A stretch of DNA of 64,000 bases, from positions 434,001 through 498,000 of the forward strand of contig NZ_SOAL01000001.1 in assembly GCF_004364775.1 (NCBI RefSeq). Reading direction: 5' to 3'. This document shows, in pieces, positions 55,984 through 64,000 of the stretch. Each line of letters begins with the position of its first letter. The stretch's first letter is position 1. Made by a program: the position numbers and the translations under genes. Under the pieces are notes generated by a model that searched no databases, was not told where the DNA came from, and worked only from the letters and a program-made list of their open reading frames with translations. This DNA comes from Comamonas sp. JUb58. Its GTDB lineage: Bacteria > Pseudomonadota > Gammaproteobacteria > Burkholderiales > Burkholderiaceae_C.

Positions 55984-56967
55984 ATGGCAAAACCTGCAAG
56001 ACGCGCCAGCGCCCCCAGCCAGAGTGGTACCCAGACCGGCCTGGTCGTCGCCAGCTATGGCCGCCACTGCGTGGTGGAAACCCCGGACGGCGTGCGCCGC
56101 ATCTGCCACCCCCGGGGCAAGAAGAGCCAGGCCGTCGTCGGCGACCAGGTGCGCTGGCTGGCCCCGCCGCCCGGCCAGGGCGATGAGGGCACAATCGAGA
56201 AAGTGCTGGAGCGCCGCAATGTCTTCTACCGCCAGGACGACATCCGCACCAAGACCTTTGCCGCCAACCTGGACCAGCTGCTGATCCTGATCGCGGCCGA
56301 GCCCGTCTTCAGCGAGGTGCAGTTGGCACGGGCGCTGATCGCGGCCGAGGCGGCGCACATCACGCCGATCATCGCGCTCAACAAGATGGATCTGGGCGAG
56401 CCCTTTTTGCGCGCCTGGGAACGGCTGGAGCCTTACCGCACGATGCGCGACCAGGCCGAAGACCCGCCGCACTACATGGTGCTGCCCTTCGCGCTGGAAG
56501 GCGCCGACGAGGAAGACCGCGATGCCATCTACGGCCTGCTCGAAGGCAAGACCACCTTGGTGCTCGGCCCCTCGGGTGTCGGCAAGAGCACCTTGATCAA
56601 CCTGCTGATACCAGGCGCGAATGTCGCGACCAACGAGATCTCGCAGGCGCTGAACACCGGCAAGCACACGACCACCAGCACCACCTTGTACTGGGTGGAT
56701 GAGGCGCGCAAGACCGCGCTGATCGACTCGCCCGGCTTCCAGGAGTTTGGCTTGTACCACATTGCGCCCACGCAGCTGGCCGCCTGCATGCCCGACATCG
56801 GCGCCCATGCCAAGGAATGCAAGTTCTACAACTGCAGCCATCTGCATGAGCCCGGCTGCGGCGTGATCAACGCCGTGCAAAACGGCCATGCCGAGCTGCC
56901 GATCAGCGAAAACCGCTACCGCATCTACAGCGAGCTGTTTGACGAGCTCAACCTGAGCGCCTACTGA
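55984..56967 (+). CDS. rsgA: Small ribosomal subunit biogenesis GTPase RsgA
   Basis: 327-residue circularly permuted GTPase that checks late 30S subunit maturation. An N-terminal OB-fold (TGLVVASYGRHCVVETPDGVRRICHPRGKKSQAVVGDQVRW) is followed by the permuted motif order: G4 ALNKMDL, G5, G1 GPSGVGKSTLINLL, G2 TTTSTT, and G3 DSPGFQEFGL. The C-terminal zinc site is CKFYNCSHLHEPGCGV. The ATG at 55984 gives MAKPARRASAPS; upstream in-frame residues overlap phhB. Last gene of the M48-phhB-rsgA operon. Confidence 0.96.
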   Translation: MAKPARRASAPSQSGTQTGLVVASYGRHCVVETPDGVRRICHPRGKKSQAVVGDQVRWLAPPPGQGDEGTIEKVLERRNVFYRQDDIRTKTFAANLDQLLILIAAEPVFSEVQLARALIAAEAAHITPIIALNKMDLGEPFLRAWERLEPYRTMRDQAEDPPHYMVLPFALEGADEEDRDAIYGLLEGKTTLVLGPSGVGKSTLINLLIPGANVATNEISQALNTGKHTTTSTTLYWVDEARKTALIDSPGFQEFGLYHIAPTQLAACMPDIGAHAKECKFYNCSHLHEPGCGVINAVQNGHAELPISENRYRIYSELFDELNLSAY

Positions 56968-56979
56968 AACTGTTGATCC

Positions 56980-57960
56980 TTAGCCCCGGCACCACTGCTT
57001 GGGCAGGGTCTCGGCATGGCCCAGGTCGACATGGGCTTTCAGAAAATCAAGCACGGCGCGGGTGCGCGACGGCAGACGCTCGGGCTTGCCCAGGTAGACC
57101 GCATGGATGGGCTCCAGTACGCCGGTGTTGAAGGGCTCCAGCACCACCTGCAGCCGGCCGGCGGCAATATCGTGCCAGGCATGGAACAGCGACAGCCGCG
57201 CGAGGCCCACGCCTTCGACCGCCAGGTTGCGCATCACATCGCCATCGTTGACGCGCAGCAGCTCACCAATCGGCACCTCCACATCCTGCCCCGCCACCCG
57301 AAACGGCCAGTGCGGCACCGTGCGCTGGTAGTTCCAGCCAATGCGCACATGGCCGCCCAGCGTATCGGGGTGTGTAGGCACGCCATGCGCATCCAGGTAG
57401 GCCGGTGCCGCCACAATCACCTGGCGGGTATGGCCCAGCAGCCGCGCCACCATGTCCGAGGCCGGCAGCTTGCCCCAGCGGATCGCTATATCGGCCCGCG
57501 CTTCCATCAGGTCCACCACCTCGTCGGTAAAGCTCAGGTCCAGCACCAGGCCAGGGTACTGCTGCATCAGCCGGGCCATCAGCGGCACCAGGATGGCCTG
57601 CCCGGTCGATGAGCTGGAGTTGATGCGCACAACGCCCTTGGGGGTGCTGCGCAGCGATGCGGCCGCTTCGGCCTCCTGCAGATCCGCCAGCACGCGCTGG
57701 CCACGTTCGTAGAGCTGGCGGCCCTCTGGCGTCAGCTGCACCCGGCGCGTGCTGCGCAGCAACAGCTGCGCGCCCAGGCGCGCCTCCATGCGCGCCACGA
57801 TCTTGCTGGTGGCCGACGGCGACACGCCCAGGTGACGGGCTGCAGCCGAGAAGCTGCCGTGCTCGGCCACTTGCACAAACACCTCCAGCTCACCGGAGCG
57901 GTTGGTCTCAAAGGTCGGGCTGGCGGGAAAGGCGGGGTTGCGCATGGTCAAAAGCGTCAT
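56980..57960 (-). CDS. LysR-family transcriptional regulator
   Basis: 326-residue regulator. The N-terminal winged helix is ELEVFVQVAEHGSFSAAARHLGVSPSATSKIVARMEARLGAQLLLRSTRRVQLTPEG. The periplasmic-binding-protein-like effector domain follows from about 100 (VRINSSSSTGQAILVPLMARL). It belongs to the large CrgA/DmlR-like branch. Start candidates are ATG 57960 and 57945; neither has a Shine-Dalgarno sequence. It is divergent from the MFS gene at 58115 with a 154-base spacer containing a palindrome, so it probably regulates that gene and itself. The effector is unknown. Confidence 0.9.
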   Translation of the reverse strand: MTLLTMRNPAFPASPTFETNRSGELEVFVQVAEHGSFSAAARHLGVSPSATSKIVARMEARLGAQLLLRSTRRVQLTPEGRQLYERGQRVLADLQEAEAAASLRSTPKGVVRINSSSSTGQAILVPLMARLMQQYPGLVLDLSFTDEVVDLMEARADIAIRWGKLPASDMVARLLGHTRQVIVAAPAYLDAHGVPTHPDTLGGHVRIGWNYQRTVPHWPFRVAGQDVEVPIGELLRVNDGDVMRNLAVEGVGLARLSLFHAWHDIAAGRLQVVLEPFNTGVLEPIHAVYLGKPERLPSRTRAVLDFLKAHVDLGHAETLPKQWCRG

Positions 57961-57997
57961 AGCTGCAGATGGTGGTGGCAAATTCTGCACCTATTTA

Positions 57998-58010
57998 TTC
58001 CATATGGGAA
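57998..58010. promoter_or_regulatory. LysR-type operator candidate between the divergent LysR and MFS genes
   Basis: TTCC-ATATG-GGAA, within a wider repeat GGAACA (58007-58012) and TGTTCC (58026-58031). The position between divergent regulator and target is classical for this family. Confidence 0.4.
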
Positions 58011-58114
58011 CAAATACCTTTCCACTGTTCCGACTACACAAGAATCAGGCGGCGCTTCACAATCCATCTCCTCAACAAGGCCACCGGCCATCGCATCACA
58101 CAAGGAAAACTCTC

Positions 58115-59281
58115 ATGCCTGTCTCATTGCTGGCGCTCGCCGCCGGTGCCTTTGGCATCGGCACCACCGAATTCATCATCATGGGCCTGCTCACCCAGGT
58201 CAGCCAGGACCTGGGCATCAGCATCCCCACGGCCGGCACCCTTATCTCCGGCTATGCCTTTGGCGTGGCAATTGGTGCGCCCGTGCTCACCTTGGCCACG
58301 CGCCACTGGCCGCGCAAATGGCTGCTGCTGGGCCTGATGCTGATCTTTATCGCCGGCAACATCGCCGCGGCCATGGCCCCCAGCTACGGCTGGCTGATGG
58401 GCGCGCGCATGCTGACCTCGCTCACCCATGGCACCTTCTTTGGCGTAGGCGCCGTCGTGGCCACCGGCCTGGTGGCCAAGGACAAGCAGGCCTCGGCCAT
58501 TGCGCTGATGTTCTCGGGCCTGACCCTGGCGACCTTGCTGGGTGTGCCGGCCGGCACCTGGATCGGCCAGCATTTTGGCTGGCGCATGGCTTTTGCGGCT
58601 GTGGCCGTGATCGGCGTGGTTGCGCTGGGCATTCTGGCCGCCTTTGTGCCCAGCAAGCTCCAGCAGGCTGCGCCCGCTGCACTGCGCGATGAGCTGTCCA
58701 TCCTGGCGAGCACGCCCTTGTGGCTGGGCCTGGGCATGACGGTCTTCGGCTTTGGGGGTGTGTTTGCGCTCTACACCTATGTGGAGCCACTGCTGTCGCA
58801 GATCACCCAGATGGGCAACACTGGTGTGGCCGTGAGCCTGCTGCTGTTTGGCGCCGGCTCGGCCCTGGGCAATATTGCCGGCGGCAAGCTGGCCGACCGC
58901 GGCGTGGTGCGCGCACTGTGGATCACCCTGGGCGCCTTGGTCGCCGTGTTGCTGGCAGGCCGCTGGGCCTTTGGCATCTCGGCCGGCGTGGCCATGGCCT
59001 ATGTGACGGTGCTCGGCGTGGTCGCTTTCGCCACCGTGGCCCCCATGCAGATGCGGGTGATGCAAGGCGTGGGCAGCCAGGGCGCCACCCTGGCCTCCAG
59101 CCTGAACATTGCGGCCTTCAACCTGGGCAATGCATTGGGTGCCTGGGTCGGCGGTAGCCTGATTGCCGGCGCCGGCCTGCTGTCGATCATCTGGGGCGCT
59201 GCAGCGCTGTCGGCCATCGGCCTGGTACTGGTGGCAATGGGCCAGCGCCGCAGCCCTGCCGCTGCGCTGCAAACTGCCTGA
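58115..59281 (+). CDS. MFS transporter (AraJ/NepI-like DHA1 group)
   Basis: 388-residue 12-helix exporter. Typical segments are ALAAGAFGIGTTEFIIMGLLTQVSQDLGISIPTAGTLISGYAFGVAIGAPVLT (helices 1-2), LTSLTHGTFFGVGAVVATGLV (helix 4), LTLATLLGVPAGTWIGQHFGWRMAF (motif C region) and SSLNIAAFNLGNALGAWVGG (helix 11). The group includes arabinose, purine-nucleoside and drug exporters; the substrate cannot be decided. AAGGA lies about ten bases before the ATG. Control by the divergent LysR protein is likely. Confidence 0.87.
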   Translation: MPVSLLALAAGAFGIGTTEFIIMGLLTQVSQDLGISIPTAGTLISGYAFGVAIGAPVLTLATRHWPRKWLLLGLMLIFIAGNIAAAMAPSYGWLMGARMLTSLTHGTFFGVGAVVATGLVAKDKQASAIALMFSGLTLATLLGVPAGTWIGQHFGWRMAFAAVAVIGVVALGILAAFVPSKLQQAAPAALRDELSILASTPLWLGLGMTVFGFGGVFALYTYVEPLLSQITQMGNTGVAVSLLLFGAGSALGNIAGGKLADRGVVRALWITLGALVAVLLAGRWAFGISAGVAMAYVTVLGVVAFATVAPMQMRVMQGVGSQGATLASSLNIAAFNLGNALGAWVGGSLIAGAGLLSIIWGAAALSAIGLVLVAMGQRRSPAAALQTA

Positions 59282-59285
59282 TCTA

Positions 59286-60263
59286 CTAACCCAACAGACG
59301 CGCCAAGGTCAGCAGCGCCAGCAGCAACATCCAGACCACGACGGAGCGCCACACCAGGCCCACCACGCTGCGCAGGTGGGCCACTTCCGGGTCACGGCCC
59401 GGGGTGGTGGCGCCATCGCCCTGGATCTGCAAGGGCGCTGCCGTATCGATATCGACACTGCGGGCGCGCAAGGCCACACCGCCCAGGCGCACATCGATGG
59501 CGCCGGCGGTGGCGGCCAGAATCACGCCATCGTTGTCATTGGGAAAATGCTGGGTCTGAAAGCGCCAGCCGTCGATGGCCTCTTCAAAATTGCCCACCAC
59601 GGCAAAGCTCAGCGCGGTTAGCCGGGAGGGCAGCCAGTCCACCACGGTCCAGGCCTTGGCGGCAACGGTCTCGAAAGCGCCTTGCACCAGGGCGACGGGC
59701 TCCGGCGACTGGCGCGCAAAGCGCGAGGCATATTCGGCCATGCGGAAAAACACCGCGCCAGCCGGCCCCAGGCCCAGGGCCGAGCCAATGGAGTAGCAGG
59801 CCAGCACGCCAAACACATGGCGGTGCGCGGCCAGCACCGAGTATTCGATCACATGGCGCACGATCTCGCGGCGCGGCAGGTCATCGGCATTGACCTGCTG
59901 CCAATCGGCCAGGTACTGGCGGGCCTGCTCTTCGTCGCCGGACTCCAGCGCATGGCGGATGCGGGTGAAATGGTGGCTGAACTGGCGAAAGCCCAAGGTC
60001 ACATACAGCACCAGCACATGCCAGGCCATGGCCAGCGGCCAGCCCACCAGGGCGACCAGCAGCCAGTGCATGCCCATGGCCAAGGCGGTAGGCAGCAGCA
60101 CGGCCACGCTCCAGGCCAGCCAGCCGTGGCGTTGCTCGCCAGCATCCAGATTGCGGCTGAGCCATTGCACCCAGGCCCGCACACCGGCATAGACCGGGTT
60201 GTCACGAGATAGGGATTTGGCCTGCTCCAGCAGCAGGGCCATCAGCGTGGCGAAAAAACTCAT
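59286..60263 (-). CDS. CobD/CbiB-family membrane protein
   Basis: 325-residue inner-membrane protein of the CobD/CbiB-like family. True CbiB makes adenosylcobinamide, but no cobalamin genes are nearby and this shorter form, widespread in Betaproteobacteria, has an undefined role. Recognisable blocks are EYSVLAAHRHVFGVLACYSIGSALGLGPAGAVFFRMAEYASRFA and WTVVDWLPSRLTALSFAVVGNFEEAIDGWR. Hydrophobic helices lie near 45-95 and at the C-terminus (VWRSVVVWMLLLALLTLARLL). It converges on the MFS gene with only four bases between the stops. Confidence 0.8.
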   Translation of the reverse strand: MSFFATLMALLLEQAKSLSRDNPVYAGVRAWVQWLSRNLDAGEQRHGWLAWSVAVLLPTALAMGMHWLLVALVGWPLAMAWHVLVLYVTLGFRQFSHHFTRIRHALESGDEEQARQYLADWQQVNADDLPRREIVRHVIEYSVLAAHRHVFGVLACYSIGSALGLGPAGAVFFRMAEYASRFARQSPEPVALVQGAFETVAAKAWTVVDWLPSRLTALSFAVVGNFEEAIDGWRFQTQHFPNDNDGVILAATAGAIDVRLGGVALRARSVDIDTAAPLQIQGDGATTPGRDPEVAHLRSVVGLVWRSVVVWMLLLALLTLARLLG

Positions 60264-60310
60264 GGACAGTGATCATACCGGCTGTGATGTATCACACAAG
60301 CCGTTACAAA

Positions 60311-61054
60311 CTACAAGACAGGTGGAAACGCCAAAAACCGGTACAAATTGCGCAGCATGCTGGCCGTAGCCCCCCAGATAAAGCGCTCGCTGCCCGACTC
60401 CGGGTCCTCATAGGGCATGGACAGCCAGCGCCGGCTGAACTCCGGCGTGTCCAGCTGCTGCCAGTGGTGGTGCGCCGGGTTCATCAGGAAGGACAGCGGC
60501 ACCTCGAACACCTCATCCACCTCGCCCGGATTGGCCTGCAGGTGGAACGGTGGCTGCACCAGCCCGACGATGGGCGTCACCTCAAAGCCCGAGCCGGTGG
60601 CGTACTCGGGCAGGCGACCAATGATCTCGACCCGCTCGCGCGCCAGCCCCACCTCTTCCCAGGCCTCACGCAGCGCGGTGTCGTTGATATCGCGGTCCTC
60701 CGGATCCTGGCGGCCGCCGGGGAAGGCAATCTGCCCGGAATGGTTGCTCAGGCTGGCACTGCGCTGGGTCAGCAGCACATGCATCTCCTGGCGCTGCACC
60801 AGCGCCACCAGCACGGCGGCCTTGGCGGGCGGGCGGTCCGTCCAGCTGCGCTCGCGGAAGATCTCCGGCTCACCGCCATGCGGATGGGCAACAAAAGCCT
60901 GGCGCAGCGAATCGGCCAGCAACAACCGCGGCGCAACCGCCGGCAGGGCCGAATCGATCTGCACCACCGGCGCGCGGCGCGGATCCATGATGGACGACAC
61001 CCGGGCCGTGACAGCCGGGGATGGGGAAGGCGAGGGAGAGGATGCGTTGGACAT
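60311..61054 (-). CDS. NUDIX hydrolase, CoA pyrophosphatase (NudL)-like
   Basis: 247-residue NUDIX protein. The box is FPGGRQDPEDRDINDTALREAWEEVGL, with the slightly longer spacing seen in the NudL/coenzyme-A-hydrolase branch. The preceding VLLTQRSASLSNHSGQIAFPGGR is the CoA-type signature, and VQPPFHLQANPGEVDEVFEVPLSFLMN follows as in NudL. The ATG at 61054 lies after the rplS terminator; a start at 61081 would fall inside that hairpin. The first 20 residues are a Ser/Pro tract. Confidence 0.87.
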   Translation of the reverse strand: MSNASSPSPSPSPAVTARVSSIMDPRRAPVVQIDSALPAVAPRLLLADSLRQAFVAHPHGGEPEIFRERSWTDRPPAKAAVLVALVQRQEMHVLLTQRSASLSNHSGQIAFPGGRQDPEDRDINDTALREAWEEVGLARERVEIIGRLPEYATGSGFEVTPIVGLVQPPFHLQANPGEVDEVFEVPLSFLMNPAHHHWQQLDTPEFSRRWLSMPYEDPESGSERFIWGATASMLRNLYRFLAFPPVL

Positions 61055-61083
61055 AGACGGAGGCAGCAAGCGGCGACCCATGT

Positions 61084-61118
61084 AAAAAAGCCGCCACAGC
61101 TTGCACTGTAGCGGCTTT
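61084..61118 (-). terminator. Rho-independent terminator of the rpsP-rimM-trmD-rplS operon
   Basis: On the minus strand AAAGCCGC (61118-61111) pairs with GCGGCTTT (61094-61087) through an additional ACAG/CTGT stem, and the T-run continues to 61084. It lies 27 bases after the rplS stop. Confidence 0.88.
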
Positions 61119-61144
61119 CAGCACTGGGCTCTGTCGCAGCGTTA

Positions 61145-61528
61145 TTACGCAGCTGCCACAGGTGCTGCCTTCCGTGCTGGCAGCTTTTCCTTGATACGAG
61201 CCGACTTGCCGCTGCGTTCACGCAGGTAGTACAGCTTGGCACGGCGCACATCGCCGCGACGCTTGACTTCGATACCGGCGATCATAGGGCTGTAGGTTTG
61301 GAACGTACGTTCCACGCCTTCGCCGCTGGAGATCTTGCGCACGGTGAAGCCGCTGTTCAGACCGCGATTGCGCTTGGCAATCACCACGCCTTCGTAAGCC
61401 TGCACGCGCTTGCGCGTACCTTCAACAACGTTCACGCTCACGATCACGGTGTCGCCAGGGGCAAATTCAGGAATGGTCTTGTTCAGGCGAGCAATTTCTT
61501 CTTGCTCGAGAATCTGGATCAGGTTCAT
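61145..61528 (-). CDS. rplS: 50S ribosomal protein L19
   Basis: 127-residue ribosomal protein at the 30S-50S interface. The sequence is typical throughout: [81 protein letters not shown]. The C-terminal [13 protein letters not shown] extension is a lineage-specific tail. ATG 61528 gives the family start; ATG 61540 would add four residues. It is the last gene of the rpsP operon, with a 133-base gap after trmD that appears to contain an extra promoter. Confidence 0.97.
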   Translation of the reverse strand: MNLIQILEQEEIARLNKTIPEFAPGDTVIVSVNVVEGTRKRVQAYEGVVIAKRNRGLNSGFTVRKISSGEGVERTFQTYSPMIAGIEVKRRGDVRRAKLYYLRERSGKSARIKEKLPARKAAPVAAA

Positions 61529-61660
61529 GGTTTCATCCAACGATCATACGCGCGCCATGAATTTGGCAGCCGCGCCCAGCACGGTGTACGGGGCATGTGC
61601 GGCATGTTGCTTCTCTCACCATTGAAAAAAGCGGCCGTGTAGAGGATCGTAAAACCGGCA

Positions 61661-61688
61661 ATTATAGCGGTTTTGCCAAATTTACCAA
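61661..61688 (-). promoter_or_regulatory. Internal promoter for rplS at the end of trmD
   Basis: Minus strand TTGGTA (61688-61683), 16-base spacer, TATAAT (61666-61661). The -10 box overlaps the trmD stop codon. AAAACCG and CGGTTTT flank it and could form a hairpin in the trmD transcript. The leader to rplS would be about 125 bases. Confidence 0.5.
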
Positions 61689-62438
61689 ATCGTCACTGGC
61701 CAGCAGCTGCTCATCCTTGCGGCTGAGCTGCTTGCGGCTGCGCGCCTGGTCCAGCAGCTCAGGGCGGTGGATCGCCGTGTTGCGCAGGCTTTGCTCGCGG
61801 CGCCAGCGCTCGATATTGGCATGGTGGCCCGACAGCAGAGCCGCAGGCACCGACTCGCCCTCCCAGACCTCGGGCCGGGTGTAGTGGGGACAATCCAACA
61901 GGCCGTCGAGCGCGGGGTTGAAGCTGTCGAACTGGTGGCTGCCCTCGTCATGCAGCACACCGGGTTGCAGGCGGGCCACCGCATCGAGCAAGGCCATCGC
62001 GGCAATCTCGCCGCCGGAGAGCACAAAATCGCCCAGGCTCAGCTGCACATCGACATGGCGGTCAATAAAGCGCTGGTCCACACCTTCATAGCGGCCGCAC
62101 AGCAGGATGGCACCCTGCGAATCGGACCAGCCCTGCACCTGGGCATGGTCCATGCGCTCGCCAATCGGCGAGAACAGCACCAGCGGCGCAGGCTCGGCCT
62201 CGGCACGCGCGGCGCGGATGGCGGCCAGGCAGTCGGCCAGCGGCTGGGCCATCATCACCATGCCGGGGCCGCCACCAAAGGGGCGGTCATCAACGCGGCG
62301 GTAGTTGCCGGGGGCGTAATCGCGCGGGTTCCAGCACTGCACCGCCACCTGGCCGCTGCTGTAGGCGCGGCGCGTTACGCCTACCTCGACAAAGGGGCTG
62401 AACAGCTCGGGGAACAAGGTGATGATGTCAAAGCGCAT
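61662..62438 (-). CDS. trmD: tRNA (guanine37-N1)-methyltransferase
   Basis: 258-residue SPOUT methyltransferase forming m1G37 in tRNA, which prevents +1 frameshifting. Landmarks are [30 protein letters not shown], the knot [54 protein letters not shown], and the C-terminal tRNA-binding segment [34 protein letters not shown]. It lies 39 bases after rimM in the standard operon order. Confidence 0.97.
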   Translation of the reverse strand: MRFDIITLFPELFSPFVEVGVTRRAYSSGQVAVQCWNPRDYAPGNYRRVDDRPFGGGPGMVMMAQPLADCLAAIRAARAEAEPAPLVLFSPIGERMDHAQVQGWSDSQGAILLCGRYEGVDQRFIDRHVDVQLSLGDFVLSGGEIAAMALLDAVARLQPGVLHDEGSHQFDSFNPALDGLLDCPHYTRPEVWEGESVPAALLSGHHANIERWRREQSLRNTAIHRPELLDQARSRKQLSRKDEQLLASDDLVNLAKPL

Positions 62439-62477
62439 AGAGATTCTCCCCGCTGGCGGCCTGTGTGCCCGGCACGA

Positions 62478-63050
62478 TCAGTAGTCCGGCTGCCAGTCGA
62501 CAGTGATGCGCTTGTTGGGCAGCGAGACCTCGTCGACAAAGGCGTCGACGAACGGGATCAGGCGCTCCTGCGTTTTGCCGTCTTCTTCGTAGTTCAGCAC
62601 CAGCACGGTCTGGGGGCCGGAGGCCATCAGGTCGCTCACGGTGCCCAGTGCCACGCCTTCGCGGTTGACCACGGCCAGACCCAGCAGGTCCACCCAGTAG
62701 TACTCGCCGTCTTCGGTCTTGGGGAAATCGGCGCGCGAGATGAAGACCCGCGCACCCTTGAGCTTTTCCGCCTGGTCGCGGTCATCCACGCCCTGGGCCC
62801 AGCCCACCATGCCATCGCCATGGAAGCGCGCCTGGCGCATCTCCAGCTGGGCAACGCCCTGGAAGTGGCGCGCGCCCTTCTCAGGCGGCTGAATGAACCA
62901 CAGCTTGGACTTGAGCAGCGCCTGCGGGTCGGGGCTGAGGGCAATCACCTTGAACCAGCCCTTGACGCCCCAGGCATCGGCGATGCGCGCCACTTCAATG
63001 GCGTCATCGGGCAAGGTGGCAGGGCTTAACAACAACTCGGTAGCGGGCAT
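62478..63050 (-). CDS. rimM: Ribosome maturation factor RimM
   Basis: 190-residue 16S rRNA processing factor binding ribosomal protein S19 during 30S head maturation. The RimM domain is VARIADAWGVKGWFKVIAL and onward; the PRC-barrel domain begins near residue 112 with GEYYWVDLLGLAVVNREGVALGTVSDLMASGPQTVLVL and ends with RLIPFVDAFVDEVSLPNKRITVDW. The first 15 residues are a variable extension. About 100 bases separate it from rpsP. Confidence 0.96.
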   Translation of the reverse strand: MPATELLLSPATLPDDAIEVARIADAWGVKGWFKVIALSPDPQALLKSKLWFIQPPEKGARHFQGVAQLEMRQARFHGDGMVGWAQGVDDRDQAEKLKGARVFISRADFPKTEDGEYYWVDLLGLAVVNREGVALGTVSDLMASGPQTVLVLNYEEDGKTQERLIPFVDAFVDEVSLPNKRITVDWQPDY

Positions 63051-63153
63051 GGCAGTTCAACAGGGCAATAAAAAACGGGCCGCAGTGCTCATCGCAGCAG
63101 CGGCCCGCATGCACGAATGGTACCGGAGCACCATCCATGATGAGAGAGGCAAA

Positions 63154-63405
63154 TTAAGCAGCCTTGGCAGCAGCTTGCTTGACCAGACGGTCCACGGTGG
63201 TGGAAGCCTGAGCACCAACGCTCTTCCAGTAAGCCACGCGGTCCAGAGCAACGCGCAGGCCTTCAACGCCTTCCTTGGCCAGTGGGTTGTAGAAACCCAC
63301 GCGCTCGATGAACGAGCCGTCACGGCGCACGCGCTTGTCAGCAACGACGATGTTGTAGAACGGACGGGCCTTGGAGCCGCCGCGGGAGAGTCGAATAACG
63401 ACCAT
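63154..63405 (-). CDS. rpsP: 30S ribosomal protein S16
   Basis: 83-residue ribosomal protein: [43 protein letters not shown] is the standard start of the family. ATG 63405 is preceded by AAGGATTATT; a 16-residue upstream extension in frame is not conserved. It is the first gene of the operon, transcribed from the strong promoter at 63492-63520. Confidence 0.97.
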   Translation of the reverse strand: MVVIRLSRGGSKARPFYNIVVADKRVRRDGSFIERVGFYNPLAKEGVEGLRVALDRVAYWKSVGAQASTTVDRLVKQAAAKAA

Positions 63406-63491
63406 AATAATCCTTCGGGTGGTTAGTTTTCTTACCACGTTTGAGACACGCAACTAGCCACCCGGCCAGCGACACGCAGTAAAGCCGCAAA

Positions 63492-63520
63492 TTATACAAA
63501 CTTCTTTCAACCATGCCAAG
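63492..63520 (-). promoter_or_regulatory. Strong sigma70 promoter of the rpsP operon
   Basis: Minus strand TTGGCA (63520-63515), 17-base spacer, TATAAT (63497-63492), giving a start near 63485 and an 80-base leader. The -35 box overlaps the start codon of the divergent acetyltransferase gene. Confidence 0.75.
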
Positions 63521-64000
63521 TGTTCGTGCCAGCACCCCCCAGGATCTTCCCGCCATCACCCGCATTTATGCCCACCATGTGCTGCATGGCACGGGCAGCT
63601 TCGAGACCGAAGCCCCCAGCGAAGCAGAAATGACCCGACGCCGCGACGAGGTATTGTCGCGCCAGCTCCCCTACCTGGTAGCGGAGGACGCCGACGGCCA
63701 GATCCTGGGCTTTGCCTATGCGAACTGGTTCAAGGCCCGGCCGGCCTACCGCTTCTCGGCCGAGGATTCGATCTATGTGGCAGATGGGCAACATGGCCGG
63801 GGCCTGGGTCGCCTGTTGATGAATGCCTTGATCGAACACTGCGAAGCCGCCGGTGTGCGCAAGCTCATCGCCGTGATCGGTGACTCCAACAACCTCGGCT
63901 CGGTCGGCGTGCACCGCGCAGCCGGTTTTAGCCAGGTGGGCGTGATGCGCTCGGTGGGCTGGAAATTTGGCCGCTGGTTGGATATTGTGATGATGGAAAA
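63514..64000 (+). CDS. GNAT family N-acetyltransferase, phosphinothricin-acetyltransferase-like (3' end outside window)
   Basis: 162 residues of a GNAT acetyltransferase are visible. It begins MPSVRASTPQDLPAITRIYAHHVLHGTGSFE, typical of the Pat/Bar/YncA-like group that acetylates methionine sulfone, sulfoximine or phosphinothricin. The acetyl-CoA pyrophosphate loop is HGRGLGRLLMNALIEHCE, followed by KLIAVIGDSNNLGSVGVHRAAGFSQVGVMRSVGWKFGRWLDIVMME. Only the last few residues should be missing. No Shine-Dalgarno sequence precedes the ATG, and the promoter of the rpsP operon overlaps it. Confidence 0.88.

Noticed and set aside
59286-60263. Cobalamin biosynthesis role for the CbiB-like gene
   Set aside because: No other cobalamin gene is in the neighbourhood and the short CbiB-like form has no proven role in that pathway.

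Overview
The window is GC-rich chromosomal DNA from a betaproteobacterium, most likely of the family Comamonadaceae (Comamonas-like). This rests on gene content and gene order: rluC divergent from rne, the rpsP-rimM-trmD-rplS operon, orn/M48 peptidase/phhB/rsgA, polA next to a DUF2782 gene and thrB, a BPSS1780-type membrane protein and a Bug-type solute-binding protein. The genus is inferred from protein character, not from a search. No prophage, insertion sequence, integrase, CRISPR array, rRNA or plasmid function was seen. The content is core metabolism, RNA processing, transport and envelope genes, with a few less familiar loci and several structured intergenic elements.

Layout. 1-7 kb: truncated rluC, a 588-base leader, RNase E, YaaA, a 2OG-Fe(II) hydroxylase and QueF. 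6.9-16 kb: DinB, an MHS-type transporter, a DMT permease, then a lactate locus (lldD and lctP divergent around a large nested palindrome), a PEBP-like protein and a purine permease. 16-22 kb: xanthine dehydrogenase subunits, a lytic transglycosylase and a YbjQ protein. 22-31 kb: PbpC and a very large alpha-2-macroglobulin in one overlapping operon, then a Bug protein. 31.8-36 kb: argH divergent from an AlgZ/AlgR-type two-component pair, then a ZIP metal transporter. 36-43 kb: polA, a DUF2782 protein, thrB, a BPSS1780 protein and a FUSC protein. 43-48 kb: UvrD-type helicase, guaC with an elaborate control region, two tRNA-Lys(CUU) genes and a periplasmic copper chaperone. 48-51 kb: an uncharacterised two-gene operon (pseudo-receiver/winged-helix-like protein plus Ras-like GTPase) and a Bcr/CflA exporter. 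51-64 kb: RhlE-type helicase, oligoribonuclease, M48 protease, PhhB, RsgA, a LysR/MFS pair, a CbiB-like protein, a NUDIX hydrolase, the rpsP operon and a truncated GNAT acetyltransferase.

How the genes fit together. RNase E, the DEAD-box helicase and oligoribonuclease cover successive steps of RNA decay. The rpsP operon, RsgA and RluC serve ribosome assembly. LldD and LctP form a lactate uptake and oxidation pair. XdhA, XdhB and the adjacent NCS2 permease form a purine salvage/catabolism group, and GuaC reconnects guanine to adenine nucleotides. PbpC and alpha-2-macroglobulin are a known periplasmic pair.

The most interesting items are: (1) a family of long imperfect hairpins, with an inverted pair between lldD and lctP and a third copy before pbpC; (2) the 48.3-49.8 kb operon, whose Ras-like protein lacks a recognisable G4 motif and which has an AT-rich promoter region carrying a perfect 21-bp palindrome; (3) the guaC promoter, overlapped by a perfect palindrome and followed by a terminator/pseudoknot-like structure.
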